A stretch of 64,000 bases of DNA from Helianthus annuus (lineage: Eukaryota; Streptophyta; Magnoliopsida; Asterales; Asteraceae), in the NCBI RefSeq assembly GCF_002127325.2, contig NC_035443.2, positions 123,809,479 to 123,873,478 of the forward strand, given 5' to 3'. Position 1 is the first letter of the stretch; each line of letters opens with the position of its first letter. Under the pieces are notes generated by a model. It worked only from the letters and a program-made list of their open reading frames with translations, did no database searches and had not been told where the DNA came from. Below are positions 10,108 through 20,811 of this stretch, in pieces. Position numbers and translations under genes: made by a program.

Positions 10108-11040
10108 GCCGCCTACGAACTCAGCCTCTCCAAACTACAAAAAATCAACAAAAATATTCAGCACGTCGATTCACAAATAATTTTAACATAAATCATTAAA
10201 AAACTGCAAAAATTCAAAGCCTATAACAGAATTGATTATCAAATAATAAATTAAAATGCCTATTACTCTTCCTTTAACCTAATTTTACTTCTATGTTACA
10301 CAGATAGGGCATTATACTCTAATCTAAATACTTAATCTCATCTAACTATTGCAACATATATCTCATCTAACTACTGAACAAAGAGCGAGCAGGAGGTCTA
10401 GGTCAGATCTTTACCTTTGTTTGTGCTTAAATGAAAAACACAACCATCGTCGCTTTGATTTCTCGTTGTTTTTGTCGACGACGATGGAGAATCGCAATGC
10501 CGCCTACGAACTCAGCCTCTCCAAACTACAAAAAATCAACAAAAATATTCAGCACGTCGATTCACAAATAATTTAAACACAAATCATTAAAAAAACATCA
10601 AAAATTCAAAGCCTATAACAAAACTGATTATCAAATAATAAATTAAAATGCCTATAACTCTTCCTTTAACCTAATTTTACTTCTATGTTACACAGATAGG
10701 GCATTATACTCTAATCTAAATACTTAATCTCATCTAACTACTGCAACATATATCTCATCTAACTACTAAACAAAGAGCGAGCAGGAGGTCTAGGTCAGAT
10801 CTTTACCTTTGTTTGTACTTAAATGAAAAACACAACCATCGTCGCTTTGATTCCTCGTTGTTTTTGTCGACGACGATGGAGAATTGCAATGCCGCCTACG
10901 AACTCATCATATCCAAACTACAAAAAATCAACAAAAATATTCAGCACATCGATTCACAAATAATTTAAACACAAATTATTAAAAAAACTGCAAAAATTCA
11001 AAGCCTCTAACAGAATTGATTATCAAATAATAAATTAAAA
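10108..11040 (+). repeat. 391-bp tandem repeat, about 2.4 copies
   Basis: Units start with GCCGCCTACGAACTCA at 10108, 10499 and 10891, a period of 391-392 bp, and are very similar throughout. Each contains a GTCGACGACGATGGAGAAT word and a GAGCGAGCAGGAGGTCTAGG word. The low divergence between units suggests recent duplication inside the captured-gene region. The open frame at 10349-10576 just spans the repeat junction. Confidence 0.85.
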
Positions 11041-11045
11041 TATAT

Positions 11046-11189
11046 GTAAGCAAACTGTCCGAACCAGCTTGATGACAAATCCCTATTCTTTCCACTTCCA
11101 ACAGTTCCACAAGCTTGTTAAATCCTCCATAAAGACTGTTACAGAACTTCATCAAGACTGTTACAGAACTTCAACAAATGCTTTATGTC
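11046..11189 (-). pseudogene. Captured CAF1 (CCR4-NOT deadenylase) fragment
   Basis: The minus strand encodes [12 protein letters not shown], then after a short internal duplication with a stop, [20 protein letters not shown] and AGSDSLLT. These words match the CCR4-associated factor 1 (POP2/DEDDh exonuclease) family, where the [11 protein letters not shown] stretch carries a catalytic Asp. The duplicated word AGTTCTGTAACAGTCTT has inserted a stop codon between the two halves, so the fragment is dead. Only about 40 of about 270 residues are present. Confidence 0.75.
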
Positions 11190-11826
11190 GTAAATGGTTG
11201 GAAAATATATTTCTCTCAATTTAAAGAATCAACCTCTCATAATTCAACAAAAACAAAAACAACATTTCTGGATACAATTATTCAGATCCACAAAATCTAC
11301 CACCAACAATAATGGACACTGAAGATAGAAACAGATGAGATCGGAACAAATTTTTAGATGAGATCGGAACAAATTTTTAGAGAGAGAAAGGGATTTGGTG
11401 ATGGATCGGAAAGAGAGAAAGAAGAAAGGGAAAGAGGGTGGTGGGTTTGAATCTCCTCTATCCCTGTGCACAGATATATGGTGTCTTGGGATAATAAAAT
11501 GAATTCAAAATTTGAAATTTGAAACACCCGGTTTTTTTTCCAATTGTATTAAAAAGTATACATAGTGCGATAGTATTAACCCACAATTTAAATTAGGCCA
11601 AGTGCCCAACAACAGATTAGCAGCTTCATTCCATTTCAAATCAGCCCTATAATATATCTTATACAACTATAGTGATAGAACAAACTTTACATAGATATTT
11701 CACACAAACATATCAAAGCCATGGAATTAATTGAAAAAAAAAGTTAAAAAGAAAAATTACCAATGGTTGCAATCTTCATGCCAAGTATGCAGATCAAGAT
11801 ATAGAATGTCTTCTATCTTCATGCCA

Positions 11827-12010
11827 ACGTGAAAGCTTTTGGCAATCCATCAAGCTGCAAACCTTTTTTCTTTCCATGTCACTTAACATTGGATGTGCCT
11901 GTTATATATCATCACTAAATATTAAATATATATACAGATTGTTGAGCTTAGAAAGAAGAAGAATACTTACTTTTAAGTAAATATTAATAGCTCTATACAT
12001 TCCATCTTCT
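11827..12010 (-). pseudogene. Captured NPH3-domain gene fragment (two exons)
   Basis: On the minus strand, a first exon ends with DGMYRAINIYLK (about 12006-11971) and a GT donor. After an intron with an AG acceptor at 11900-11899, the next exon begins AHPMLSDMERKKVCSLMDCQ and KLS (11898-11827). This is the conserved C-terminal part of plant NPH3/RPT2-like proteins, BTB-NPH3 adaptors of CUL3 ubiquitin ligases in phototropin signalling. The usual following residues (EAC-x-HAAQNE) are lost. The BTB domain is not present. Confidence 0.72.
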
Positions 12011-12119
12011 AAAACCTTTGCTTGTTCAAGAAATTTTTATTGTGTGACAACTTCTAGGACATATCCAAGATCGAATATGATTATTTTGGTAATTTTATAA
12101 AACAGTAAGATATACTTAC

Positions 12120-15100
12120 TTGCAGCGATAGAACTCGCGATGATAGAAGTGACAAATCACCTTTTTGCTATTGGTGGCTTCACCCAAAAAGTCTCCTTCG
12201 GTTATCTCTCTGTACTCCCCGTTTCCTTTTTTAGTCAAAGATTGTCTCTTCTCAGCTTCTCTCTTTTGCAATCAAAGATCAAAACATAAACAACACTATT
12301 TTTAATTTCCATCGATATTCACAATTTTAGGGCCCATGAGTTTTCCCTAACGGGTTGTCATGATTTTAAGAAAGAGTCAACACTACTACAAAATGGAGTA
12401 TTAGACGGTGTTGAAGTTTTATTTTAGACGGTGTTAAAGCAATAACACCGTCTTAAAATCAATATCCATATGACCATCATGCTGTTTTGATTAAAATATT
12501 CAAGAAAATTCAAAAAAACCCCGTCTAATGCTTTAACACCGTCTTATACTATTTTATGCAATCTTTAGACGGTGTTATGTTGAACACCGTCGTATAAATA
12601 TCATGAACTTTGATTAAAATATTCAAGAAAACATAAAAAAAGGAACTTAAGAATTTTCACAGATCTAGACTCAACAATTTTCACAAAATCAAACCCTCAA
12701 ACAAGACATCTCCTTCCCTCTGATTACGCTCCGGCGGCCGTAATAACCGGCAGAGCCATGCTCCGATCATCTTGTTCTGCTGGGTTCATCTCCGACCAGT
12801 CAAACACCCCTCACCCCTCACCTCAAACTTGCCGGCGAACATCTGACGGCGGCGGCGGAAGTACGTTGGACGCGTGGCAGGGCCACAACTATAATATCAG
12901 GCGGTAAAGGTGGCTTATGGGGGAGTTTCGCGTCAAATTGAAGGGCAGAGGCGGTGGTGTATGGTTGTGGTAGGGGCGGAGCAGTAGCGTGTGGTATGGT
13001 ACCAACTAGTTGCGGCGTTTGGCGATGGGTGGTTGTTGGTGGTGACTTCGAACAGGCCTGCGACGTCGTGGATAGAAGGCAGCAGCGCCGCCTTTCCGAC
13101 GAGAGACAATAGCAGCGATAGCTGTAACTCGGGGCGTCGGTGTTAGGGTGAATCCGTAGGTGGATGTCGGTATATGGGTGGTGAGCGGCTGCGTCTTAGG
13201 CTTCAGTCATAACCCGGATGTTCCGATCAAAGGATGTAAGATTCGATCATTTTTTTTGGGTATAAACCTCCAGTTATTATATATATTATAGATAGCTTGG
13301 TTTGTAACTGCTATTTGACTTATCATCATCGTTGTTCACTCTCTCGGATTGAGCCGGAATGGAACCACCACCCTCGACACCGTCTTCACCATTCCAGCGG
13401 CCTCCTCTCAGTAATATTAGCAATTACCAATCACCGCCCTCACGTCACATCACGGTAATGTGTCATCCCTTCTGATTGAAACCAACATATCAGTATTAAC
13501 CAAATTGCTAAAATTGCTCATAAATTTGTTGGTTGATTCTGATACGTTAGTGTATTATGATAATATGATCTCACTTTAACTAATTTATTAGGGGGAACAT
13601 GACAACAAGAAAGGATGTAGTTGGAGTAACACGCATGAAGATCCATTCGACCCTGAGATAGAGGGCATTTTTTGTTACTTCTCCCTCTGAGGTCAATTTT
13701 AATCTTTGTTATCGTATACACATTGATGTGATTCAACAGCAAGCAAACGTAAAATTGTTTCTATCCCCTAACTCTGGTAGGTTAGGACCACTGTTAGCAT
13801 ATTTCATTATATTCTTTGCAACTAAATGTTGTTAAATTGTACGTTTTCATTTAATTATTAAAATCTCAAAATTTATTTCATACTTAACTCATGGCTTTCT
13901 GAATTTGTGTTAGTTGTTTGTTAATGCACTAAATTGTTGGTTTGCACCAGTAAACATTATCATGTTCATAAAATTAAGGATTCGATATTTTTATAAAATT
14001 TGAGGTTTGTCTTTCTTTAAATTTGTAGGGAAAAGTGCATGGTCTGTATGATATGCTTGTGGATCACAACTGGGATAAGAATAGAGCCATTGAGAGACAA
14101 TCTAAATAAGGTCAGGAGCAAAAAGACTTACATACAATTCAGATGATGAAAAGGATGGTCATGTTGCTTAATTGTCCATCAACGAGTGTCACGAGAAGGC
14201 GCATATCTTGATCTAAATTTTCTATCTTTTGTTTTCTAATCGCATTGATATAAGATGTTTATCATTTATATCAGTCATAACGTGTAAGCTAATGAGTTTA
14301 ATTTTGTAGATGACTCAACTAAGTGACGACTAATGGAAACAATTTTTAAAGGAAATATATCAAATGGGTCGGAAGTTACCTAAAGGCATAAATCCTCCTA
14401 AGTCATTCTATTTCAAAAGTATTCCGTGTTTCCATGATACTCGCTTTAAAAGGTATTCCCTATTATGGTATTTCCTCTAGAAACTAGCACAATTAGGCTT
14501 TCATAAACAAAGGGAATGTCTAAACTAACATTTAGGCATGACCATTATTTATATGAAAGATTGCTCATGAGAGCAAGTATAAAGAATTTGTTAGCGCTGC
14601 TATTTATTTAAATCAGGTTGCAACCGAGAAGAAAAGATTGGAATTATTGGAAGATGACATGGAAAGGGCACATGCTAGGCTTTTTACAATTGAGAAATGC
14701 AGCCAAGTTTGTCTCTTAGAAGTGAGATCTTCATAAAGACAGTTAAATGCAGGATGAGTTGATCATGAATGAGTTTGTTCATGCATAACATTACTCATTT
14801 GCTAATAGTTTGCATGGTACTGATGAAGATCAAACAATGATCAAGGTTAGTTTTTCTTTTTTTAGTCTTCTTTTGTGTCTTTTTTATATATTCTATGTTT
14901 GCACTTTGTCTCCATGAGCAACTTTTGACAATGATCACAGGTATGGCAATGGATGGAAAAAGCTTTTGAAATGGTCAGCGGATATGACGTACAATTATTA
15001 CATTTTATATGATAGGTAGCTTTATGACGTGTTTGTAAATTGTGACTTAAAACGAACCCCGATTGTGATGTTTATGCTTAAGTTATTTTGAAAGGCAACC

Positions 15101-16031
15101 ATTTATGCTTACGTTTATGCTTATTAGTTTATGTTTATGTTTATTTAGTTTTTGTGTGTCGTGAACCGGAAATTGGCAGGTTTGTATTGAAAAAACAAGA
15201 AAAAAAACGTTTTTTAAGCATCAGCGACGACAGGGAAATAGTGACGATTGCGACGACATGATAACAGCGACGATTTATACATAATATCAAAAGACGGTGT
15301 TCATCAAGTTTAATATGGGGATCAAATTGAACACCAAAAGACGGTGTTCATCAAGTTTAAGCCGGTGTTCAAGTTGAACACCGTCTAATAAGACTGTATT
15401 TTAAACCGGTGTGCTTTAAGACGGTGTTGAAAACACCGTCTTAAAACCCATATCACTCCGTCTAAAGCTCTGTTTTGTAGTAGTGCAAATTACAACCTTA
15501 AGAGCCGCGATCCTATCCGCATGTAGCTTTTCCAGCTCGGGGTACTGCGTCATTTAAGTAGATAAAAATGAAATTTTTGATCAAGAAACATACAAAGTAC
15601 AACGAATAATTAATTTAACACTTACATCCATCAACTCATCTAGATCAACCTCCTCATTATTCGAGGATGATGCTTGTGCTTTTTCTTGAGCTAATAATCC
15701 CTATAACAATAACGTAGATAAGAAAGATAAAAATACAAACTATTAAATTGATAATTATCAAAAAAAAAAATCTAAATAATTCATCCTTAATCTGTTCTAA
15801 GTTCTAACATTGATCAAAATCAAACAGGCATAATCATAAACTGAGCAAAACCCTAACAGGTATTACAATTAATTCTAAAAATAAAACCAAAATCATAAAT
15901 TTATTATAAACCTTAATGCAATATGTTAAGAAATTAAAGATAGATACCTTCTAATAATCACGAGCAGCTGCAACCATAACATTTCCATATGCTAAAGTTT
16001 GCAGAGTCAATTTCACTGAATCCGGATTCAT
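12120..16031 (-). pseudogene. Captured TXND9-like thioredoxin-domain gene, exons 1-4, split by CACTA
   Basis: Four minus-strand exons with GT/AG borders are visible. Exon 1 (16031-15948) encodes MNPDSVKLTLQTLAYGNVMV and AAARDY, then a stop (TAG) where Gln is expected. Exon 2 (15700-15626) encodes LLAQEKAQ and EEVDLDELMD. Exon 3 (15544-15497) encodes PELEKLHADRIAALK. Exon 4 (12262-12120) encodes GEYREITEGDFLGEATNS and KKVICHFYHREFYRC. This matches the plant homologue of thioredoxin domain-containing protein 9, a phosducin-like cytosolic protein. The rest of the thioredoxin domain is missing. The 5' leader with a GA repeat (to about 16420) was captured too. The CACTA element lies in intron 3, 12 bp past the donor. 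Confidence 0.8.
12381..15485. mobile_element. Non-autonomous CACTA (En/Spm) transposon, 3,105 bp
   Basis: The ends are CACTACTACAAAA (12381) and TTTTGTAGTAGTG (to 15485), flanked by a 3-bp duplication CAA at 12378-12380 and 15486-15488. Both subterminal regions carry many direct and inverted copies of AGACGGTGTT/AACACCGTCT, the kind of subterminal array bound by CACTA transposases. No transposase is recognised. The interior contains a GC-rich leader-like stretch (12700-13240) and exon-like pieces on the plus strand (around 13360-13460, 13594-13690, 14030-14130 and 14330-14460). I cannot assign these to a gene; they may be cargo. Confidence 0.88.
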
Positions 16032-16589
16032 GTTACTTCTGTCTGTAGAAACCCTAAATTTTAATTTCAATAATACGCCAATTTTTCTGTACGTGAAGCG
16101 TGTTGAAGAAGATGAAGCCCTAAATACGATATACTCGAACATTTATCACAGAAAATACAAACAACAATCTAATAAACGAACATACAAATCTGTTGATGAC
16201 ATTTGTGTGAGAAGTAAACATATAGTAGATCATCAAACCCTAGGTTATGAAGAATGAAAAACAAATCAGCAAACACTCTAAACGAAGATTGACAGCCATC
16301 GATATATGAAATCCGCGTGTTTAATCGAAAATATTAATGATCTAACCTTGATTTGCAGCGTTGATGATATGATCTCTAAAGATCCGAAGAGAATACAGAG
16401 AGAGAGAGAGAGAGAGAGAAAAAAAAAAGAAACCGTAGTTGTGATATGAGAGAGAATGAGTGAGAGGATTGAAATTATAATTTGAATTTTGAAAATAAAG
16501 TCAGAACTATAATTTGAGGGGATTGAATTTTGAATTTGAATTTCCCTCTCAACTTTGTCTTGTAATAATTGTATTTTAAAAGATTTTAA

Positions 16590-16713
16590 AATCAGATTAT
16601 ATAAATATTGAAAACGGATTTATGACATCAGCATTTACATATGGCATAGCTTAGGAATTGACACGTAGGCAGATTTACATCAGCAAATTTTCTCTTATTA
16701 TAGCTAGTATAGA
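16590..16713 (-). mobile_element. Helitron 5' terminus
   Basis: Read on the minus strand, TCTATACTAGCTATAATAAG starts at 16713 with an A before it. It is followed by AGAAAATTTGCTGATG and a subterminal region shared with 7760-7826. The start resembles that of the complete Helitron at 2635 (TCTATACTATATAATAAAAG). Confidence 0.65.
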
Positions 16714-17167
16714 TGCCCATTTAGCTACTCATCACAAGGATAACTCGACAGTTGTAACGATAAAGTCAAATTGTTTGAGACTATTGTTTCTTGTCTATCT
16801 GTTCAAAAAAGTAGTGTGATTCCCTGCGTTTTGCGGCGCATTCAGTTAGTAACAGTTCGATTTGGGACGGTATCATCATCGAAAGAGAAAATACGAAACG
16901 TGTAAAACAATTATGATTTAAATATATAAAGGAAATTATTTATGATGTTTGATAAACTAATTAACTTGTGCTCCCAATCAAAACTTGGGCCAAATAACAA
17001 AATTTTGTCCTGCATAACTTTTTTTGTCTTTGATTTTTGTAATTTTGCAAAAATAGCTACCGAATACATAACACTTATGATTGTTGTATAAAGTTGTAGG
17101 CATATGTCTCTTTCAAATTGTAAAACAAAATAAAAAATGCACATTCCTTTGAATTTATGACGTGTTT
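16714..17167. other. AT-rich spacer, no gene seen
   Basis: About 450 bp between the Helitron end and the LTR-like repeat. A small GC-rich word (TGCGTTTTGCGGCGC at about 16826) could be a degenerate hairpin, but no element boundary can be drawn. Confidence 0.4.
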
Positions 17168-18429
17168 CATGTGTGGTATAATTTGTAGTATATTTTTTTA
17201 GCACTTTTTACTCGTTATCAAGCTTTAAATTTATAAGACACGATACAATACAATCACTCTCTACAACACGTTAGGGCAAGTGCACCTATCGTTGGTGTAG
17301 CATAGTGATGGTAAGATACCAAGGTCATCCAATGACACAAGAGTTTTTAATACCGGAATGTCGTTGATGTCTAATCTAATAAAAAATTGGAAAAAAGATG
17401 TTAGTAAGTTTAAAAAGAAAAAAGAGAAATAAGAATAAAATAAAATGTTAGTTAAAACAATAAACAAGATAGAATCATTTGGTTCTAAGTCTTCCTTTAC
17501 GTATACTTTGATGATTTCCACACTTTAGGCTTTTTAAGAGATTATCTATGTTATTGTAGCATGTCCCACTTTTAGAGGCAACACTACCCTCAGCCATATT
17601 AGTCTAAGTCAACAGGGATACAGTCCCGCAAGGATGGATTATTGAAGAATAACTAAGTAAGTTATTAATGCAAAATGTGGTATGTCCCTATTTTGGAGGC
17701 AACGCTACCCTCGGCCATATTGGTCTGAGTCAGCAGCGATATAGTCCCGCAAGGCCGAGTTAAAGTTTTAATAGTAGTTTATTTATAAGGGATTCAAGCC
17801 GTTCTTACTTCCCCCGATTTGATCTATCTGCATCAAGAGAAGTCCTACCCAAACCACCCTTCTAACCCCCTTCCAGGCAGTTAATGCACTTTATATAGAC
17901 CGTAAAGACACGAATGAGTGAATCAACAAAACATGAAGAAATGATAGGGTAAAGTTAACTTTCTATATATAAAACTAGTTATTAAAGTCATTAATATGAA
18001 CCCAAATAAAAAGTAGTCAAAGCTTGGAAATCAAACGTAATAAATAAAAGATTTGTCTTCATCAAGTGATGTAAGAGATTAGCCAAGCATGACCTTTGTT
18101 TGACAAGAATGATCAATCTTGGATCCCGAGACTACTTCACACACTCTAAAAGTGGATAATGGAGGAATGTGGTGGATGATGGTGTTGGAGTGGTGGTGGA
18201 ATGGTGACAAGTAAGAGAAAAGTGATTTGCCAAGGAATGAGTTGATGTGAATCAAGCCCCTCTAGTTATAGCTGAATTCAGTCCCTCCATAATGCCCCAT
18301 TTCCATGGGGCACGATCCCATGTCCCTTCTTTCTTTTTCTTCAATTAATGCCCAATGTCATATCGTATGCACACACGGCCCCGTGTGACAGTAGGCACGA
18401 CCCCGTGGTCAACTTTGTGGGGGTCTTGA
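17168..18429 (-). repeat. LTR-like unit, copy A (minus-strand orientation)
   Basis: It shares order and wording with 20812-21850: TTTTTACTCG, GGGCAAGTGCACC, ATAGTGATGGTAAGATACC, ATACAGTCCCGCAAGG, CTAACCCCCTTCCAGG and TTTATATAGACCGTAAAGAC. On the minus strand the unit has a decayed TATA-like word near 18260, and beyond it (18295-18415) palindromic GC-rich words including ACACGGCCCCGTGT and CACGACCCCGTGG. No internal coding region separates copy A from copy B once the solo LTR is removed. The parent family is not identified. Confidence 0.6.
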
Positions 18430-18536
18430 TGTAACGACTCGCCCAAAAATGTCCTAAAACGCTCAGTAAGTGGAAACCCGGACTCCTGAAACCCTAATGT
18501 TCATGAAAAACCAAGAAATTAAGAAATTTGGATTTC

Positions 18537-18687
18537 ACGCGGGCCGCGTAAGACATAAGGGTAGTCTACGCGGGCCGCGACAGATCGAAAATCACCGGAT
18601 AAGCATGAAGGCCACGAGGCATGACACGCGTCGACCAGACGCCTACGCGGGCCGCGTATGTGTTCCTTCGAGTTTACGCGGGCCGCG
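18537..18687 (+). promoter_or_regulatory. Four ACGCGGGCCGCG motifs upstream of TATA
   Basis: Identical 12-mers ACGCGGGCCGCG start at 18537, 18568, 18645 and 18676. They form two pairs, each with 31-bp spacing, the last ending 20 bp before the TATA box. The GC-rich island is surrounded by AT-rich DNA. It is a candidate binding-site array in the LTR promoter. Confidence 0.6.
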
Positions 18688-18706
18688 ACGCGCTCCAATT
18701 TCAGCC

Positions 18707-18714
18707 TATAAATA
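18707..18714 (+). promoter_or_regulatory. TATA box of the solo LTR, first copy
   Basis: TATAAATA in the context GCCTATAAATAGAGG, just downstream of the GC-rich motif array. A leader rich in TTCTTT follows. Confidence 0.7.
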
Positions 18715-19518
18715 GAGGACGATAGTTTCATTTCAAATCGTTCAATTCTTTTCTTTCTCTTGTTCTCTTGTTCTGTCATTCTAATGTCAGAACTTCTAAA
18801 CCCCGAAACTCTGCCCGTTATTAGGGTAATAACTCTAATCACTGGTACGATACTTTATCCGATCGATTGAAACAGATCCGATGGATGTTTAAGTGCTGCC
18901 AATATCTGGCTATACTTTGTCATTCATTGTGAGGGTTTTGATCTCGTGATTATCGTCAAAGTTGAATTGAGTTAATACGCTAATACAGGTTCCATGGTGT
19001 CTAGAAGTTAAAACTCATAATTAGGGAGCTGCTAGAATACTTAGCAACTAAGTAAACTTAATAGCTAAGTAAACTTAATAGTTAAGTAAACTTAGTAGTT
19101 AAATAAACTTATTAAACTTACTAATTACGTACACTTAGTTGTTAAGGAAACTTAGCAGTTAAGCTAGCTGAGTAGATTAAGTAATCTGATAATTAAGTTA
19201 AGTAATCGACTAAGCAAATTATAAGAGTTAAGATAAATTAATTAGTTAAGTAATTAATTAATTAATTAATTAAGAAAGATTAATTAAGATTAATTAAGTT
19301 AAGTAAGATTAATTAATCAGTTAAGCAAGATTAATTAAGTTAAGTAAGATTAATTAATCAAGATTAGTTAACTAAGTAATTTAAATAGATATATATGAGG
19401 AAGGTGTGAGGAAGGTGCAAAAGGATATATATGGGGGCAGGAAGCTTCCTAGAAAATGTATAGGTAACTTCCTAGGAAGGTATATAGGAAACTTCCTGGA
19501 AATCTCATAATTCCTACC

Positions 19519-19526
19519 TATAAATA
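19519..19526 (+). promoter_or_regulatory. Second TATA box in the solo LTR
   Basis: TATAAATA in CCTACCTATAAATAAGAG, 812 bp after the first. The sequence after it (TTTCTTTGCTCATTCCTTC, then CTGCCCGATCGATT) parallels what follows the first TATA, suggesting an internally duplicated promoter-leader unit. Confidence 0.55.
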
Positions 19527-19695
19527 AGAGCCTAGGATTTCATTTTCTTTGCTCATTCCTTCTATTCTTCTCTCTATGCGTCGGTGTTCTAACCAATAAT
19601 CACCGAGGCGATATTCTGCCCGATCGATTCGGGAACCAACTAACGAATGTCAAAGTGCTGTACTTTGTGAATTTCGTTAAACGAATGCCAAAGTG

Positions 19696-20049
19696 CTGTC
19701 TGAATAAGACTATACTTTGTGAATTTTGTTAAGGTTCTGATCTCGTGACCATCGTTAGGTTTGATATGGTTTTACACAAATACGTATTCCGTTCTATTAA
19801 ACTATATCTATATGTTTAACTATCAGAATACTCACAACTATACACTTACAATCAAACAAGCTGTTTAATCATCTGTCTGAATAAGGCTATACTTTGTGAA
19901 TTTTGTTAAGGTTCTGATCTCGTGACCATCGTTAGGTTTGGTATGGTTTTACACAAATACGTATTCCGTTCTGTTAAACTATATCTATATGTTTAACTAT
20001 CACAATACTCACAACTATACACTTACAATCAAACAAGCTGTTTAATCAT
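19696..20049 (+). repeat. 177-bp tandem duplication in the solo LTR
   Basis: CTGTCTGAATAAG begins both units (19696 and 19873). The units are nearly identical through CAAACAAGCTGTTTAATCAT. Confidence 0.85.
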
Positions 20050-20811
20050 CAGAAGGTTCAGAATAATAAAGTATATGTTTAATCATCAGAAGGAGTAGAA
20101 TCAAGAAGCTTGTTAAATCAATATTGCATGCTTATAATGTGAGTCATTCTCTTTTTATCAACAATGTTTTACAATACTCAAATTATTTTCAAAAGTTATA
20201 ATTACAGGGATTAAGTCTTAGTTATCTTGAATCACTGGCAAGTAGGGTATTGTGCACATTACTAATTTCTCACGGTTAGGTTAACAAACCTAACAGTGAT
20301 AATCATCACTACTTGGGTGAAAGGACCCAATAGTGGTATGACCATCATCACCAGGGTGTGACACGATGCCAGATAAAAATAAGATAGAAGCCATTGTAAT
20401 CGCTCTTATGCTATAATTTATAACAATGTGTCATTTTGTACAAACTGAATGAACTCACCAGTATTTCCCGCTGACAAAATGTTTTTAAAACGCGTTTTAG
20501 GTAATTACAGTAGATCAGAATAAGAGTTGGATACGTCACCAAAAGGCTTACAGAGGTGGCTTAATTTATCAATTAAATTAAATTAAGAAAAGTTGTTTTA
20601 TGTATTCGGGTTTATCCCATATTAAAGTTACCTTTCAAAACATGGTTTTATCCCATCTATTTAATAAATAAAATCCGGTGTTTTCTAAACTCTGATATTT
20701 TTCCTAACTCACGGTCCTGATAAATTTCCGCTGCACTACTTTTCTAAATAACCACCGGTACCACTTGACTGTTCGTGGCTTCCAGCCAGGGTGTGGTCGG
20801 GGGTCGTGACA

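Larger units (their letters stand above)
2697..16713 (-). mobile_element. Candidate large gene-fragment-carrying Helitron (or nested Helitrons)
   Basis: A Helitron-type 5' end (TCTATACTAGCTATAATAAG, minus strand, starting 16713, with A before it) and a Helitron-type 3' end (hairpin 2707-2726, 10 nt from 2697) bound a 14-kb stretch. Fragments of several host genes lie inside, nearly all on the same minus strand as the putative Helitron, as expected for Helitron capture. A CACTA element and a Mutator-like element are inserted. No Rep/helicase coding is visible. A truncated copy of the 5' subterminal sequence at 7760-7826 and a 3'-like copy near 6476-6520 mean the interval may be two or more Helitrons nested or recombined. 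The outer limits are therefore an inference. Confidence 0.45.
18430..20811 (+). mobile_element. Solo LTR of a gypsy-type element, 2,382 bp
   Basis: It starts TGTAACGACTCGCCC and ends GGTCGGGGGTCGTGACA, with a 5-bp target duplication CTTGA on each side (18425-18429 and 20812-20816). It has no internal region, primer site or ORF, so it is what remains after LTR-LTR recombination. It contains two TATAAATA boxes, each followed by a similar leader with CTGCCCG(T/A) and TACTTTGT words. It also holds an AT-rich (TTAATTAAG-type) tract at 19030-19380 and a 177-bp tandem duplication. Terminal sequences resemble those of the two large-LTR gypsy elements further on, suggesting a Tekay-like chromovirus, but that is inference. 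Confidence 0.87.

Noticed and set aside
16030..16257. 75-codon plus-strand frame
   Set aside because: It is antisense to the captured TXND9-like exon 1 and its leader, which has a clear identity on the minus strand.
18470..18842. Overlapping frames on both strands at the solo LTR start
   Set aside because: They exist because the GC-rich motif array lacks stops; there is no domain and both strands are open.
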